DNA of 64,000 bases from Aralia elata (GCA_034770075.1 CM068388.1:17975206-18039205); one strand, 5' to 3'; positions 12,129 to 25,161 are shown, counted from the first letter of the stretch. The notes: generated from the sequence alone by a model not told the origin. Made by a program: numbers and translations.

Positions 12129-12764
12129 TGTTGGAAAAAAATCACCTCTCAAATACTGTTGTCTTTGATAAATTAAATGGCCAAAAATATCAGTATATGC
12201 CAAACAGATTAAATTTGCAGTTCCACCAAAATAATAACTACTGCAGAAATAATGAGAAGAAATAACCAAGCACGAGACGCCAAGATTTTTAACATGGAAA
12301 ACCCTCTATAACTAAGAGGTAAAAATCACGGGACAAACTCCGAATAATTCACTAGAATAATATGAGAGAATACAAAGATATATTAATTTGAGTACAAACT
12401 CAAATTACTTCACCACAAAAACTATGTGATGGAACCCAAATAAAACACCCTTTTATTTGAACTATCTTTCTCCCTCTATTTTTCTTAAGCTTCAGCAAAA
12501 GCTTTTCCTCACTTTATCTCTCGGATGATTTTCTTCTCACTTGTACATTTAGATGTAGAATGAAGGATGTATTTATAGCCTAAACAAACCTTCTCTCTCT
12601 TCCATATGTGTCGTGCTTTGCTCCAAAATAGCATGTATCATATTTTAGTGCCAAAGAAACATGTATCATGCCTTGCTGCCAAATTTGACTTGTGAATGGA
12701 ACAAAAATTCTTAGCTTGCCCAATTTGACCTCTCACCTTATGGGTGAGGACCACAAACCCAACA
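12129..12764 (-). repeat. 5' LTR of copia element
   Basis: A 636-bp copy that aligns with 7445-8079. In element orientation it lies upstream of the PBS and should hold the element promoter. Confidence 0.92.
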
Positions 12765-13329
12765 TTTGCGTCCCCACCTCTGTCTAACACATCTAATCTT
12801 TGCCTCTAACTATTGTAAGATAATATTAGTTGTCTTTGTATTTTCAACTCTTGCACATCTTTAGTCCATTGTGACATAATACCAGCCTTCATCGTGTTTT
12901 CACATCTAGCAATCCGATCGAAACTAAATTCAAGATTTCAAGAGTCAACTATAATGTCACAAGTAACAATTCGGGCCGAGTTCAGAGTCTAATCAAATTA
13001 AATCGTATTAAGGCTCAATTCATTATTCTCATTTTGGATTATCTTAGATTATAACACAGATCCACTATTAAAGTCATGACTGAATATAATGTTGGTAGTA
13101 CTCACATGTTCCGATGTGAGATTAAGGTGCTGCACGTAACAACGAACTCATGGTTCTTGCTTTTATTTTTGAACTATTGCAGATGATTTTTGTAAATTTA
13201 TCAATAATTAAATAGTAGAACCCACACATTTGTCCGTGCTCAATTATTTGTGCATAATTTGTACGTGTACAGTTACTCATTTGAGTTATCCTCATGGGTG
13301 AAAGGGGTACTGAATAGATTACTCACTAA
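12765..13329. other. Spacer, nothing recognised
   Basis: AT-rich sequence between the copia insertion and the next relic. It may include degraded parts of the older copia element. I see no gene or defined repeat. Confidence 0.4.
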
Positions 13330-13580
13330 GAAATGCTTCACGAGAGGAATGATATTTTTCATGAAACAATATTTCCTTTTTGCAAACCAATCTTTCTTTT
13401 CTTCTCAAACAACTTTATTTCTTAATTATCTGTAGTCCTAACTTGGAAAATGTTTCTCCCTCAGATGATGTGATCACTTGTTCATCTGCGCACCTTGAAG
13501 CTAAGTCTGTTTCTAATTCCCCTGATACAACTACAGCTTCTAATATTCCTTCAAAAAAAAAAAGACTTGTGTTGGATTAG
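13330..13580 (+). pseudogene. Old copia relic, integrase-RT linker
   Basis: One frame reads NDIFHETIFPF, the conserved motif after the copia integrase (usually RDVxFHExxFPF). It is followed, after frame changes, by a Ser/Pro/Thr-rich stretch (SPNLENVSPSDD and onward) typical of the linker before RT. The direction is the same as the relic at 7153-7316, and the younger copia lies between them, so both are probably halves of one older insertion. No RT follows. Assignment rests on short motifs. Confidence 0.5.
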
Positions 13581-13857
13581 CACTACATAGATGCAAAAAA
13601 GTTTAGATGGAGGAATAAACAAGGAAGAAGTAGAAAAAAAAATCTCGAATTTAAATTTATTCATCAATAATAAGTAGAATAACAAATTTTTATACATGTC
13701 AATGGGTCAAATCAGAGCAAATTATGCTCTAATCTGATATGGATCACCAAGTGTGATAATGGATCAATGATCTGATTTATTATGTAATTAATCATTGATC
13801 TGCTCCATGACATTTGATCCATAGATACAAATCATGATCCAAATCGGTCCATTTAAA

Positions 13858-13898
<41 letters not shown>

Positions 13899-16656
13899 AA
13901 TTATATTAATCTATACAATATTATTATTCATAAAATTATATTAAGTTATGAAAGAATTTTACATCAGCTCTCTAAAACTTTTTATATTCATTCTCCAATT
14001 TTTCAGTGAAACATACTTTGACATTATATTTTTTTTTTAAAAAATTTGTAAGTAAATTTTTAATCGTTAATTCTTTAACTTCATAATTTTAATTTTTTGA
14101 TTCAGGTTATGGTTGTAGTAGACTTTTATTAGTAGCTATCTTGGTTGATTTATGGTTTTGTTTTGTTTATTTTGAGTTGTTTGATTTCTGTTTATATTAC
14201 ATAAACAACTTTGTACTGTTAACTTTGGTATGGTAATATAAATTTTCAATTCTGTTGCAAAAAAAGAAAAAGAAAAAAAAAGTTGTAGTACTGTCGCTGT
14301 TATCTTTTCAGATCATGTTAAACTTGATTGTCATGGGATCATCTGACCATACATTCGAACAACTTTTTTATTTGAGATCAAAAAGTATTTAAGAACTCAA
14401 GTCCCCCTGTTCACAAATTGTTTCTATTATAATGAAACTGTACAGTGATCATGGCAAGAATCTGGCAGTAGGTCCTCTTGTAGTTTAGGATAACAACAAA
14501 AGCAAAGTCTTTTATTTATTTTTTTTGGATCAGTGGGTCATGGCAAGTGTTTTTTTTGGATCTATTGCAGATTATTGGATAAAAGGAGTTGGAGTTTTGA
14601 TCCAATAAATTTGACTAGAGCAAATCATATCAAGGTCAATATTTGACTTATTGACAGGCCTAATTCCTTTTAAACCTACTGGACAAAGATAATTGTCAGC
14701 TACACAAGATACTCACTGAAGAAGCATAGTCAATGAGTCAGAACCTTTGAAAGGGTATATTCGGTTACCATGCTTTAGCTGTATAGAGTTTACAGCAATT
14801 ACACTTATTGCGTTTGGCCTACGCATCAAAAAATAGTATGGACGTTTAAGCTTTAAACATTATGTTTGTAAATTAAATAAATTACGTTTAAAATAAATAA
14901 CTTGTAAACGAATTTGATTTTCAGCGCGTTTAAAACTCCAATTTGTTGCTAGCTAATAGATGAAAAACACTTGGCTATGTTAAGAAAATAATAATCCATT
15001 GCATAAAAAAAAACTTTGTAATGAACAAGATAGGATGTGAAAAGCCCATGATCTGAATTGAGGGCTTTGGCTTAATAATGACCTAAAAAATAAGCAAGAA
15101 ATTACCTATTCAATTTTCATGTTCAAATGTACTGTTACCACCCATGATACACTATTTATGAATAAAATATAACCCTTAATAGTACACACCATAATTCTAA
15201 ATTATATTTATAGACACTAGTTCATACCTTATCCGAATTATAAATCTAATATTTTATTAATAATTACGAAACAATAAGAATTACAATTATATATATATAG
15301 CAAGCAATGACTTTTGATAAAATTGTTAGGAGATCTACCGGCATAGCATGGACCTAACTTTTGGAGTCTGATTTTAACGAGACAAGGAACACTGCCATAC
15401 CCATACGGCCATACCTAACATGATATAACATGCATATAATGACCCTCTCCTTTCATTTCTACACTTCTGTCATCCCAATGAATAACCTTTATTTCGATTC
15501 TTTAATGTGTCACACTGCCTACTTGCATCTTCTAGAGACAGACCTTTTTTTTTTCAACTGACAAACAATATTAATATTTTATAGGATAAAAAGAATTTAT
15601 AAGGCATAATTAAGTTAAATTTGACTACAAAATAATTATAAATGACACAAAATCATCGAGAAGATGATCAACCTACCAGGCTACCATGAACGCTTTATAA
15701 TATAATATGAACATAAAAAAATAAGAGACCTTGTCATTTTTAAGAAATTTTTATAATAAAAGACGCTCTTAATAAATATTAAGAATATTAATAAATCTGG
15801 ACAATTGATATTATATAAAATTTCAATAAGTAGGTCAAGGGCTTTAATTCACTCCATAGAATTACATAAAAATTGGCAAACCTCCTATTTTTTTCATATT
15901 TTTTTCATTTACGTGGTTGAATTTTTTTAAAAATGTTATTTTTAGAGTGTTTTGTACTCATGTGTCTTACATTCTCTTCTCTCATATATAACAAGTTTGG
16001 CACAAAGCACTTTAAAAATGACATTTATATGATGGTTTCTTTCAAATTCAATAGCATACATGATAAAAAAAACACGAAAAAAAAACGGAAGAAAAAGAAG
16101 AAGAAAATTTGTCAATTTTCATGTAATTTTAAAAGTGAAATCCCTTGACCTACAAATTCAAATTTTAATATAATATCAATTCCATAGATTTACTAAAAGT
16201 TAATTTACTATTATGTGATTATTAAAATTATTAAATTTCTTTATGAAAATGTCAATTTCTTTTTTGATAGATACTTGTGGTTCTCCACAAGAACCAAGTT
16301 AGTTGACAGGCTAATGTCAATAAAGATAGTGAAATGGTCAAAGCATGACTTGAATATCAAGATTCAAGACAAAATAGGGTATTGGATCTTGGATCCGACA
16401 AATCTCTTTTATAAGAAACACTAAACAAACTAGTAGTGAAGTTGAGCTATGTCCAAAAAAAAAAAAAAATACAATACTCACAAATTACAAAAGAAAAGAC
16501 AAGATTCTATATATTAAACACCGGCCACGTTACGAAAACATTCTGCAAAAGAAATTATTGATGGATCCATGCCATCTTTTGGTGGGTGATGGATTTAGTC
16601 CAAATGTTCTCCTAAATAGAAGACAAGACAACATTCTCTCTCTATTTGTCTATATA
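13581..16656. other. 3-kb AT-rich intergenic stretch
   Basis: No convincing coding sequence or RNA gene. Apart from the TA microsatellite listed separately I see only A/T homopolymers and low-complexity DNA. Short frames at 15933-16148 and 16215-16424 look random: they are Lys/Asn/Phe rich because of base composition. Confidence 0.5.
13862..13896. repeat. (TA)n microsatellite
   Basis: About 17 uninterrupted TA units. Confidence 0.95.
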
Positions 16657-16971
16657 CTCGTCTGTTCTAAACTTAAAAGATATATTTAATATTTTTTAAA
16701 AAGATATATTTAATATTTTTTAAAAAGATATATTTAATATTTTTTAAAATTAAAAATACATTTTGTATTTTAGTGTATTCCAAAATTAAATACATTTTTT
16801 TGTTAAGACTATAAAGTGACATATATTCCTAATTTATCATTACTTTTTTACTATTATTTTCAATCACCACAGCTAAATTCATAACAAATATTAAGGCTAT
16901 ATTTGAGATAATAAAATTATTTTTAAAAGTCGTCGTTTTATAGATATATCTTTGATTTTAGAACGGGAGAG
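16657..16971. mobile_element. Stowaway-like MITE
   Basis: The terminal inverted repeats begin CTCGTCTGTTCTAAA on the left and, as complement of the right end, CTCTCCCGTTCTAAA. They match at 12 of 15 positions and TA dinucleotides flank both ends (16655-16656, 16972-16973). The CTCCCTCCGT-like termini and TA target are typical of Stowaway (Tc1/mariner) MITEs. It is about 315 bp and non-coding. Confidence 0.7.
16675..16746. repeat. 24-bp tandem repeat, three units
   Basis: Three exact head-to-tail units of AAAAGATATATTTAATATTT plus four further bases, immediately inside the left terminal repeat of the MITE. This is a local expansion within the MITE. Confidence 0.9.
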
Positions 16972-17022
16972 TATATTTTTAAAAAAACAACCATATTTTT
17001 ACCCTTATATACATATTTTTCC

Positions 17023-17560
17023 TATAACATGATAGAGCATAATCGCAGTGGATATGAAAAAAAATACATTTTTGATTACCTCTTGAAGCGTATGCCCACA
17101 AACACGATCAGCTAGTATCATGTGCTCTCTGAATCGACAATTCACAAACTCTCAACGATGATCTGAACTACGTTATCACGAATACTAGATACAAGTTTCA
17201 CGGCCCGAGAAGCGTCATTTTTTTCAAACGTCGCAAATGATTGTTAAGGGCTATGTAAAACTCTCTTTTTTGCTTTTTAACTTTTCTTGAAAAATTATCA
17301 GCTTCCTTGTTATGTTACTCCAAAAGAAAAGTCTTATATCGATCAAGAAAGTAATTATGGGATTTGTAACTCACAAATTAAAACACATAATTACACTTTT
17401 GTAACCCATATATATAATATGTAACTCCCATAATATTATTAGAGAGAATTAAGAGCTTGACAATCAACACATGTTCATTGTATCTAGACAAAGAACATGT
17501 GGTTATTCTCACCGGGTTGCCCACTCCATGGGCGCTCTGGGTCGGGTCCAATAACCAACA
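17023..17560 (-). repeat. Left (3') LTR of copia A
   Basis: A 538-bp LTR that aligns with the two separated halves of the right LTR. It ends CCAACA; the other end reads TATAACATG where the right copy has TGTAATATG, so the terminal TG has decayed to TA. The adjacent tract at 17561-17575 reads GGGGCAAATGGGAGA on the minus strand, the expected polypurine tract. Confidence 0.85.
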
Positions 17561-17575
17561 TCTCCCATTTGCCCC

Positions 17576-18158
17576 ATGGCAATGACGACGTTGTTATCAC
17601 ATACGCTAATCATGTCCAAACGCATAAGTTGAAAAAATGTTTAGCCACCGAACTGTGCGACTGCTAAGTTTACCTATAATGCGGGAGCTCTAAATCAAAT
17701 CCATTAGGGCCAAAATAGAGACATCGACCCTTTTAAGAAAAATAGAATAAGAGCTCTAATGCCAAACTAGTTAAGGTTTACATAGAGACTACCGTTAATA
17801 AATTCAGAGTACCTGAGACAAACTTCATTTTTCACTTGGTTAAGTATCTCTAATCCCTCATAGAGCCATGCTTAACCCAAGTAGGCATACATACATTTTG
17901 CATCTCACTTATTATTATGTCGCTTTTGAAGTGTTATAGTTGTCAACAATAAGTGCAGAGCGTAGTGAAAATAAGTTGTCTTCCCTTTGCCCTAATGTTA
18001 TTCAGATATGGATTAACTGTTTTTCTAGAATCGCCCCTTAGAGTCTTATCAATCCTGACTTTAGGAAACGAAACCAAAGTAGAAGCATCAAGCCACATCT
18101 TTGTAACATAGTCACCAAAAGTATTATAATCAAGGACATAAACAATTGTCCTTTATAA
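17576..18158. other. copia A 3' internal region, non-coding
   Basis: Non-coding sequence between RNase H remnants and the 3' LTR. Its first ~420 bp recur at 29355-29790. No open frame is credible. Confidence 0.6.
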
Positions 18159-18372
18159 GGTGGTGTTTGATTGCATCTTAATACGTCTTAACAGTTAATC
18201 TCTTAATGCATTTTAACAGCCCACATATTTGTATTAAGAGGTCCTCTGAATAGTTAAGATACAAATATGAGTTTAAACTATTCAGAGGACCTCTTAATAC
18301 AAAGATATGGGCTCTTAAGATGTATTGAGAGATGAGTTGTTAAGATGCATTAAGATACAATCAAACACTACC
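18159..18372. mobile_element. Tourist-like hairpin MITE (PIF/Harbinger)
   Basis: A 214-bp near-perfect palindrome starting GGTGGTGTTTGATTG and ending with its near-complement. It is flanked by TAA on both sides (18156-18158, 18373-18375), the 3-bp target typical of PIF/Harbinger MITEs. It lies in the 3' internal part of copia A, so it inserted later. Confidence 0.88.
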
Positions 18373-18375
18373 TAA

Positions 18376-19139
18376 GACTCACTTCTTAAAATAGTTGCAA
18401 AGCTCATGTAACCATTTTCATAACATACTTATCCTATAGTTTTTCTATGAAGGCCTTAGACTAGTCACTTTTCGAGTGTCTAACTTGAACATTTCAAGTT
18501 GTTCTCTCTCTGAAGCACCAACTTTGAAACTTCACGTCAGGTTAACATGTCACAACAAACTATCTCACTATTGATCGTTAGTATATGTCTCACAGTCATA
18601 TCGTAAAGATCTTAGTTCAGTCACTCCTTGAGTGCCTAACTCGAATTCCCAAATTTTTTGAAGAGCCAACTCTAAGAATTAGCCTCATCTTGGTTCTAAC
18701 CAAGGCGACATATTAAATATATCATTTTTGTTCACTATTAAGCGCTAGTTAATCACTATCCGAAGCATCAACAGCTCGTTATCTAAAGCGACAATTAATG
18801 AAATGTCTCATCTTTACTCGCTTTTTAGCACTAATTGTTGTTATCTTAAACATCAATCACTCGCTATCCAACGCGCCAAAAGTGATTGCTCATGTGAGTA
18901 AGTCAATCAACCTATTTATATATATTATACTATACATATTCAATATGTAAAGAATGATAATATTATGTGAACTCGATTTATCAAATGCACCATAATAGAC
19001 TAAATGGGAAAATAAATCTTTGCATTCATGATAAATAACACAAAAAATAATTAACCAACATTAATTTGTAAATAATCTCTAAAGACAGCCAAATAATAAG
19101 TGATATATGATCATCAATAAATCAAATCCTACGAAGTAC
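18376..19139. other. copia A 3' internal region, continued
   Basis: Non-coding and AT-rich. It lies between the Tourist-like MITE and the RNase H remnant. Nothing further recognised. Confidence 0.45.
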
Positions 19140-20240
19140 TGAAGAACAAAGATGACGTTGAAAAACATCTCTAGGAATCGACTTTGTTAGGGGATTTACT
19201 ACCATCTGATCTGTTGACAAATACTTCAGTATCACGTCATTATTTCTTACGTTCTCTCAAATATCTTAACATGCTCTTAATTGCTCTCTAGTTAAGAAAG
19301 TCCAAGGTTAAACTAATACTGACCAAGAACATGAACCACAAGTTATGTGTGCACAAAAGTGCGTACATTAGCTTCCCAATAGTTGTAGCATATGGGATAT
19401 GAGATATTTTCTCAACCTCTTCGGGAGAAGTAAGACAGTGTTTGAGACCAATACATCGCCTTTAGCGACAAGAATATTAATGAGTTTGCAATTATTCATA
19501 CTATCATCAATATACATCTAAAGAATAAGGAACTTCTCTTTAGACTGTTTAATATATATACGCAATAGTCGTCTTCGATCATCATAAACCTATCGTCAAC
19601 GATTGCTTGATGAAATCCAAGATACCACTATCAAGATACCTGTCTTAAGATATAAATAGAATATTTGAGCTTGCGTACTTTGCTCTCTTGTTCTTCTACA
19701 ACGAAACCTTCTAGTTGATCCATATATGTTTCCTCGGTTAACTCTCCATTGAGAAAAGCGATCTTTACATCCATTTGGTGGAGTTTCAAAGATAAATTTG
19801 TTAGATCGAGGCAAACCTTACTAGTAGAGAAAACGTTTTCTCAAAATCCATACCTTCTTATTGGGTGTAGCCCTTGGCTACTAGGCGAGTCTTATAACTC
19901 CCAATGGATTCGTTTGCCTTACATTTAACTTTAAGAACTCACTTGTTCTCAACAACTTTTCACCTAGATGGAAGATCAACCAAGTCCCAAACTTGATTAG
20001 TCCTCATGGACTCAATTTTTTCATCCATTGCAACTTTTCACTTTTCACTCAATGTAGACGATATAGCATCTCAATAAGATCGAGTCTCCTCATGATGTTG
20101 CGTATCAGCCATAAAAACATTCCCCTCAATCTCAAAGAGACGATGTGGAATATTGCCTCTTTGACTTCTTCGCAACTGAGAAACAAGAGACTCTTCATTT
20201 TGATGAAAGAATATTACTTAAAAGTATGTCGCTCCCACTT
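19140..20240 (-). pseudogene. copia A RT and RNase H remnants
   Basis: Heavily broken minus-strand pol. Around 20050-19820 the translation reads MDEKIESM, NQVWDLVDLP, YKTRLVAKGYTQ, EGMDFEKTF, which are the opening blocks of copia RT. A piece near 19480-19560 retains a YIDD box. Near 19380-19420 HIPYATTIGKLMYA marks the RT-RNase H junction, and 19150-19250 ends with NPLTKSIPRDVFQRH, the RNase H C-terminus. Stops and frameshifts are frequent and large blocks are missing. No function is possible. Confidence 0.8.
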
Positions 20241-20752
20241 TCTATAGGAGCCAAAGAAATGGATTCCTCGGTCTCAACCATCTGAATGGGTGCGCCATTT
20301 TCTTCCTCCATCTTATAAAGTTATTTTTCCTTTCTAACATCACATTTGCTCTTATGGCTTTACCAAATAGTTTTATGGTAGACTTGTCAGTTAAGTAGTG
20401 TTCACATGTGGGCAGATCAACCTTAACAAGTGGGTTTAACAGACCTGCTCAAGCTAATTGGGTCATTCTATCTTGTCTAATATAGACAAGCCTAGTATGC
20501 CACTAGATTGAATCACTGTGATCACTCTCGACGGAAGTAAATATAGTATAAGAATCACAATTATTAATACTAGAATAAATAATATTTAAAACCATAAAAC
20601 CATTATCTATAAAACTATAAAACCATGAATTTTTGTCCCATGCGAAATTACAACTTGTTTATTCTCAAAACAATAGAGAAACCAGAATAAAGTGCATTAA
20701 TAACAGAAAATAAATTATGTCGGAATACATCACGTAGAACCAATGCAAAGCA
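20241..20752 (-). pseudogene. copia A pre-integrase remnant, integrase core lost
   Basis: Continuing from the protease frame, the minus-strand translation shows VLRDV-like and LYSGFSIV fragments, and near 20350-20430 remnants resembling a C-x2-C pre-integrase end and KTIW. The catalytic integrase core that should follow is absent: sequence passes directly to the variable linker near 20240. Confidence 0.55.
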
Positions 20753-21031
20753 TCATTGCATCTCCACTTTGTAGGTACCAATTCCTAGTACATCCACACT
20801 GGAATATTCTATTCTGCCAGCCAGAATGTAGCAGTACTCCACGAACCCATCATAATATCTAGTTATGTGATTTGTTGCTCCAGAATCTACAATCCACATA
20901 TAAAGAGATTGAGCAACAAAAATACTAAAAGTAACTAAACACGTAGATATATTAGGATTTGAAAATATCTTCTTCGACTCAGTGCATTCACGAGCGAAGT
21001 GCCCTATCTTGCCACAATTGAAGCAAGCCAT
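20753..21031 (-). pseudogene. copia A zinc knuckle and protease
   Basis: The frame contains a CCHC zinc knuckle (CFNCGKIGHFAREC) followed by the retroviral-type protease active site VDSGATNHIT. This is the nucleocapsid-protease junction of copia polyproteins. An overlapping frame at 21004-21294, rich in Lys and Arg, is the linker just before the knuckle, displaced by a frameshift. Confidence 0.82.
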
Positions 21032-21498
21032 CTTGGCCTTAACCTTTTTGCCTGCCCGTTTCCTTTCTTTCTCTTAGCACCAACATCCGTAGCCTTCGAA
21101 GGCGCAACAACAGGAGCAGTATCAGCTTTTTTCCCACCATTTCTCTGCTTGCATTTTCCCTTGCGAGAACTAGACTCAGCTATATATGTCTTGGATGGCT
21201 GAGCAGCATCTAAGCACTCAGCCCCAAGTTCCAAGTAACGCCAAATATCTTCAAAAATTTTTATATTTGCGTTGTGGGTCATATTTACCCGCATATGTTC
21301 TCAATCGTCTGGGAGTGAGTGTTGTTGCTCATCTGACAGGTCATTGCCAGTAGCCTTTAATTGACGAATCATGTTTAACATTATTCAAAAGTATTTTTTC
21401 ATACAATGATCAACCTCCTTCTTATAACCGTCAAACCTGATAGTTAAGCCACACAACCTAGTCAGTGAAGTGCCTCCGAACTTGATTTTGAGAGCTTC

Positions 21499-21783
21499 CT
21501 ACATCTCGTAAGCAGTTAAATACTTTTCATACTCAAACAATAACATATTGTTCATACTGGTCAAGAGAGTAATACGAGTTATCCTATCTTTCTTGCACCA
21601 ATTATCAAAGGCAGCAAGCTTCTCAAAATTTTCGGCATCATTACTAGTTGGCTTAGTTTCTTTAGCAATTAAAGTCTTTTCCACTTCTAACTCCTCAAAT
21701 ACCATATAGACCTTACGATGCCAAACATCGTAATCGAACTTGTTACCCTTATGAAGATCTGCAATTATTTGCTTTGAAGTCAT
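21499..21783 (-). pseudogene. copia A gag N-terminus
   Basis: 94 codons starting MTSKQIIADLHKG, with NKFDYDVWHRKVYMVFEE, a copia gag (UBN2-type) opening. The frame stops at 21499, after which gag continues in other frames (21300-21498) up to the linker before the zinc knuckle. Confidence 0.7.
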
Positions 21784-23250
21784 TTAAACAATCGAAAGAA
21801 CCTTATTAAAGATATTTTAAGAGTTCACCAGAATATTATCTTATCCTTGCCGCATAAATCAAATTATTTAAAATAATTAAGTATAAACGTGAAAAAGAAA
21901 CTTTGTTAACCTTAGGAATCACAATTCACGTATATTTTTTTATTATTTTATTATAATTTATTTAGCGCAAAGATATTCATAGAATTTAGGAATTAAACTA
22001 AAAGTTTTTTATACCTAAATTCATCTCACTAAGTTTAAGCATATATAAGTGTTTTTAAGCATGCATTTAATCCCTAAAATGCTTTACGAATTAAAAACAT
22101 TTAAATATTCTTAAAATTTTCACATAAGAATTAAATAATCACTCATATTATTCCAAATAATATGCAACATCATGTTAAACACTTTATATAGCGACAAAAA
22201 AATTTAGATAACATACTAATAATATTCTGTAATTTTTTAAAATTTTATGAATAATATACAATTTATAAGAATAAATTGTACATGCATAATTTGACTAGAA
22301 AATTTGTTTAGGCCACTAAATATAAATATTTTTTAACACCCCAAGTGGATAAATGAAAATAAACTTTCTGGCATCTATGAAAAATTTTGGACAGAAATAC
22401 AACTTCTCAATATTTAAACAAATTTTTAAAGCACTTTTTAACTACTAATTTAATTTCAGAAAATGCTAAGTACATCCAAAAATTAATTTTAATATACAGA
22501 AAAATGAGAAATAAAAAAAATACTATAAAATTTTCGAAGCTGAAAAAAATTCTAAAAGGTGGCGCGTGGCCCACACAAGTCGCTGCTGCGCGTGGGCGTC
22601 GCAGCCGGACGGACGCATGGTGCGGCTCACTTCTAATAGTCTACTGATGTAGCTGCCTGTGATTGGTCCACATTTCAAACAATTGATCCGATCCGTTGAA
22701 CTATTGACTTTTAACATGTGTTTGACTGTCATTAGTCCACTTGGCACTGACATTGACTTGGTTAACTAACATGTGTCAAGATGCTGAGCCAACCAGACAA
22801 CGACACATGTCCCCGCGTCATCATCCTCTTCCTTTAGCTGGGTTTTAAACGCAAAATTATAATTTGATACCCTTTTTTAAATGGTCATAACTAACTCATT
22901 TCAAGTCCAAAAAATGCAAACAAGATATCCACGGATTCATATCGAAAAGCTCTACACAACCATGTGATCAAAATTTAATATGAAGTTTTGGGAAAAACAC
23001 TTTTGAATTTTAAAAAACCTTCATAACTAACTAGGGTTTGGGTTTTTTCTCAAAATACAAAATCAATTGGCACAAATTTTTTGCAAGCTATATATACAAC
23101 ATATAAGCTATAACATACAAAAAGTTCATGCTCAAATAATATCTCCAACATGTTCTGCCATTAACAAGCTACTTAAGCTTTTAAGAAAAAATATGAAATG
23201 CATGCATGGCATCATGAACCACATGTAAAGCATGAATTTTAGCATTTGTA
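21784..23250 (-). other. copia A 5' leader
   Basis: About 1.5 kb of non-coding leader between PBS and gag in element orientation. A short GC-rich patch at 22558-22620 stands out in AT-rich surroundings. Small frames in it are not credible genes. Confidence 0.5.
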
Positions 23251-23264
23251 AACTCTGATACCAA
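23251..23264 (-). other. copia A primer binding site
   Basis: Minus strand reads TTGGTATCAGAGTT directly after the LTR, matching initiator tRNA-Met priming. Confidence 0.85.
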
Positions 23265-24915
23265 TGTAATATGATAAAGCATACTCACATCGAATATGAA
23301 AAAATATTATATTTTCGATTAGCTTTCAAAGCGTGTGCCCACAAACACGATCGACTAGAATCACGTGCTCTTCGGACTGGCAATCCACGAACTTTCAGCG
23401 ATGATCCGGACTACATTTTCACGAGTACCGGATACAAGTTTCATGGTCTAAGAAGCGTCAATTTTTTCAAGTTTCACGAATGATTTTTAATGGCTATGTA
23501 AAACTCTTTTTTTGCTCTCTAGCTTTTTTGGAGAAATTATCATCTTCCTTGTTATGTTACTCCAAAAGGAAAGTCCCACATATTATATAGATCAAGAAGG
23601 TAATTATGGGATTTGTAACTTATTAGTACAATGTATGATTTAGATTTGATGATGATATTTGATATTAATGTATATTTGTATCTAGTAGCTTCTGTGGAGT
23701 CCTTAAAATGAAATTGATGCAAAAGGACTTAGTTTAGAGATCAAACTTGCTAGGTTGATCAATTATGTAGAATAAATATATTATATAGAGTTGAAGTCTA
23801 AAGACGATCGTAAAACAAGATAAGGGAGCAATTGAATATCATAGAGCTTGCTGATCTTATGTCTGAAAATCGTAGAGCTACAACTGTCAATACTCTAAAT
23901 TTGAAGAACTGCTAAGATAAACTCTCAGAGTTTGAAGAATACAAACGATGATCGAAGAATCATAGCAAAACTGGAGATTTTCAAACTGAGAAAAGACGAA
24001 GACTTAGTCTTTCAAGACTAAGGATAAGCATCGTAAAGTACACTAAAGTCAAGGGTAAAACGTAGAATCTGCCAAGCCGGATACTCTACGACTAGACACT
24101 CAACTCTACGATAAGGAAAAATAATAAAGTTCATCAGCTCTGATAAGGGCTGTCAAGCTGAATATTGTAGAGTGAAGACCCCTGATGGGTCTCCAACTTT
24201 TAGGAATATTTTGATGATAACAATAATCAGTAAATAGGTTAATTAAAAGGGTAGAATCATCTCATTAGGATTTATATATTATAATTATTTTTAATTAACT
24301 TATTACTTTGACCAAAAATATTTTCTAATTATAATTGAATTAGTATTTTTTTCTTGACCTTGATAATTTAATATCAAGTGTTAAAGAGATTAATTCATAT
24401 AGTAATATTTCCTAAGGCAAGAAAAATTCTTGCTTCTCTTAAATGATTTTTCTTCAATAAATGCTTTCAAAATAATATATGATATATATTAAAGCTATTT
24501 TTGATATTAGAGCCAAAAAGAAACAAAAGGCCATAGTCTTTTTCTTTTGTCCGAAAAAAAAAAGAGGATTCTTAAATTGAAACCATGGAGATGTGATGTG
24601 GGGCCCATGAGTTTAAATAAATGAGAGACTAAAAGTCTCTCACTTAACCGTTGGCTTATGCTTGAAATTTTGAGTGATTTGAATGCATATGTTGAGTTTG
24701 GTGAGCTTGCATGTGCTGGGAATTTGATTGCCAACACGTGCTTAGAAATTAAAATCTAATGGGCTAAGCTATTAAAATTAGCAACATTCTTTCCTTGGCC
24801 AATCTGTGTGCTCTCTAAACAATCCGAGCCTTTCTTTTTTAAAACAAAGCAATCTGAGTCGCTGGTTTTCAAAAAGGATTCTCAAATTACCGATATACAT
24901 TTGGCTCAAAAATTC

Positions 24916-24923
24916 TATAAATA
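24916..24923 (+). promoter_or_regulatory. TATA box of solo LTR C
   Basis: TATAAATA in a context CT...GG typical of plant promoters, within a non-coding LTR. Confidence 0.55.
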
Positions 24924-25156
24924 GGAAAGTTTTTCTTTCATTCGAGATTTACCAATTCACAAAAAAGAAAAGATTACTCTCTCCTTACCTACATACTCTC
25001 TCTAAAAAAGTTTTTTCCCTCTTATACTTAAAGTTTTGATCTTTTGAAGAAGAGAAAATTGATCAAAGAATTTGAGAAAAGTTATTGAATTTATTTGTTT
25101 ACATTATCTCATACTTGTTTATAATTATAGATATACAAATATAAATTTTTATACAC

Positions 25157-25161
<5 letters not shown>

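Larger units (their letters stand above)
7445..12764 (-). mobile_element. Nearly complete Ty1/copia retrotransposon
   Basis: A 5.3-kb element with two LTRs (7445-8079 and 12129-12764) that start TGTTGG and end CAACA. Flanks are TTTGT on the left and TTTGC on the right, a 5-bp target duplication with one difference. Read on the minus strand, the order is 5' LTR, PBS, gag, protease, integrase, RT, RNase H, PPT, 3' LTR, which is the copia order. By eye the LTRs differ at roughly 20-25 positions (3-4%), so insertion is fairly recent on an evolutionary scale. Coding capacity is broken by one gag frameshift and three in-frame stops. The motifs resemble the Tnt1-94-like group. Confidence 0.93.
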
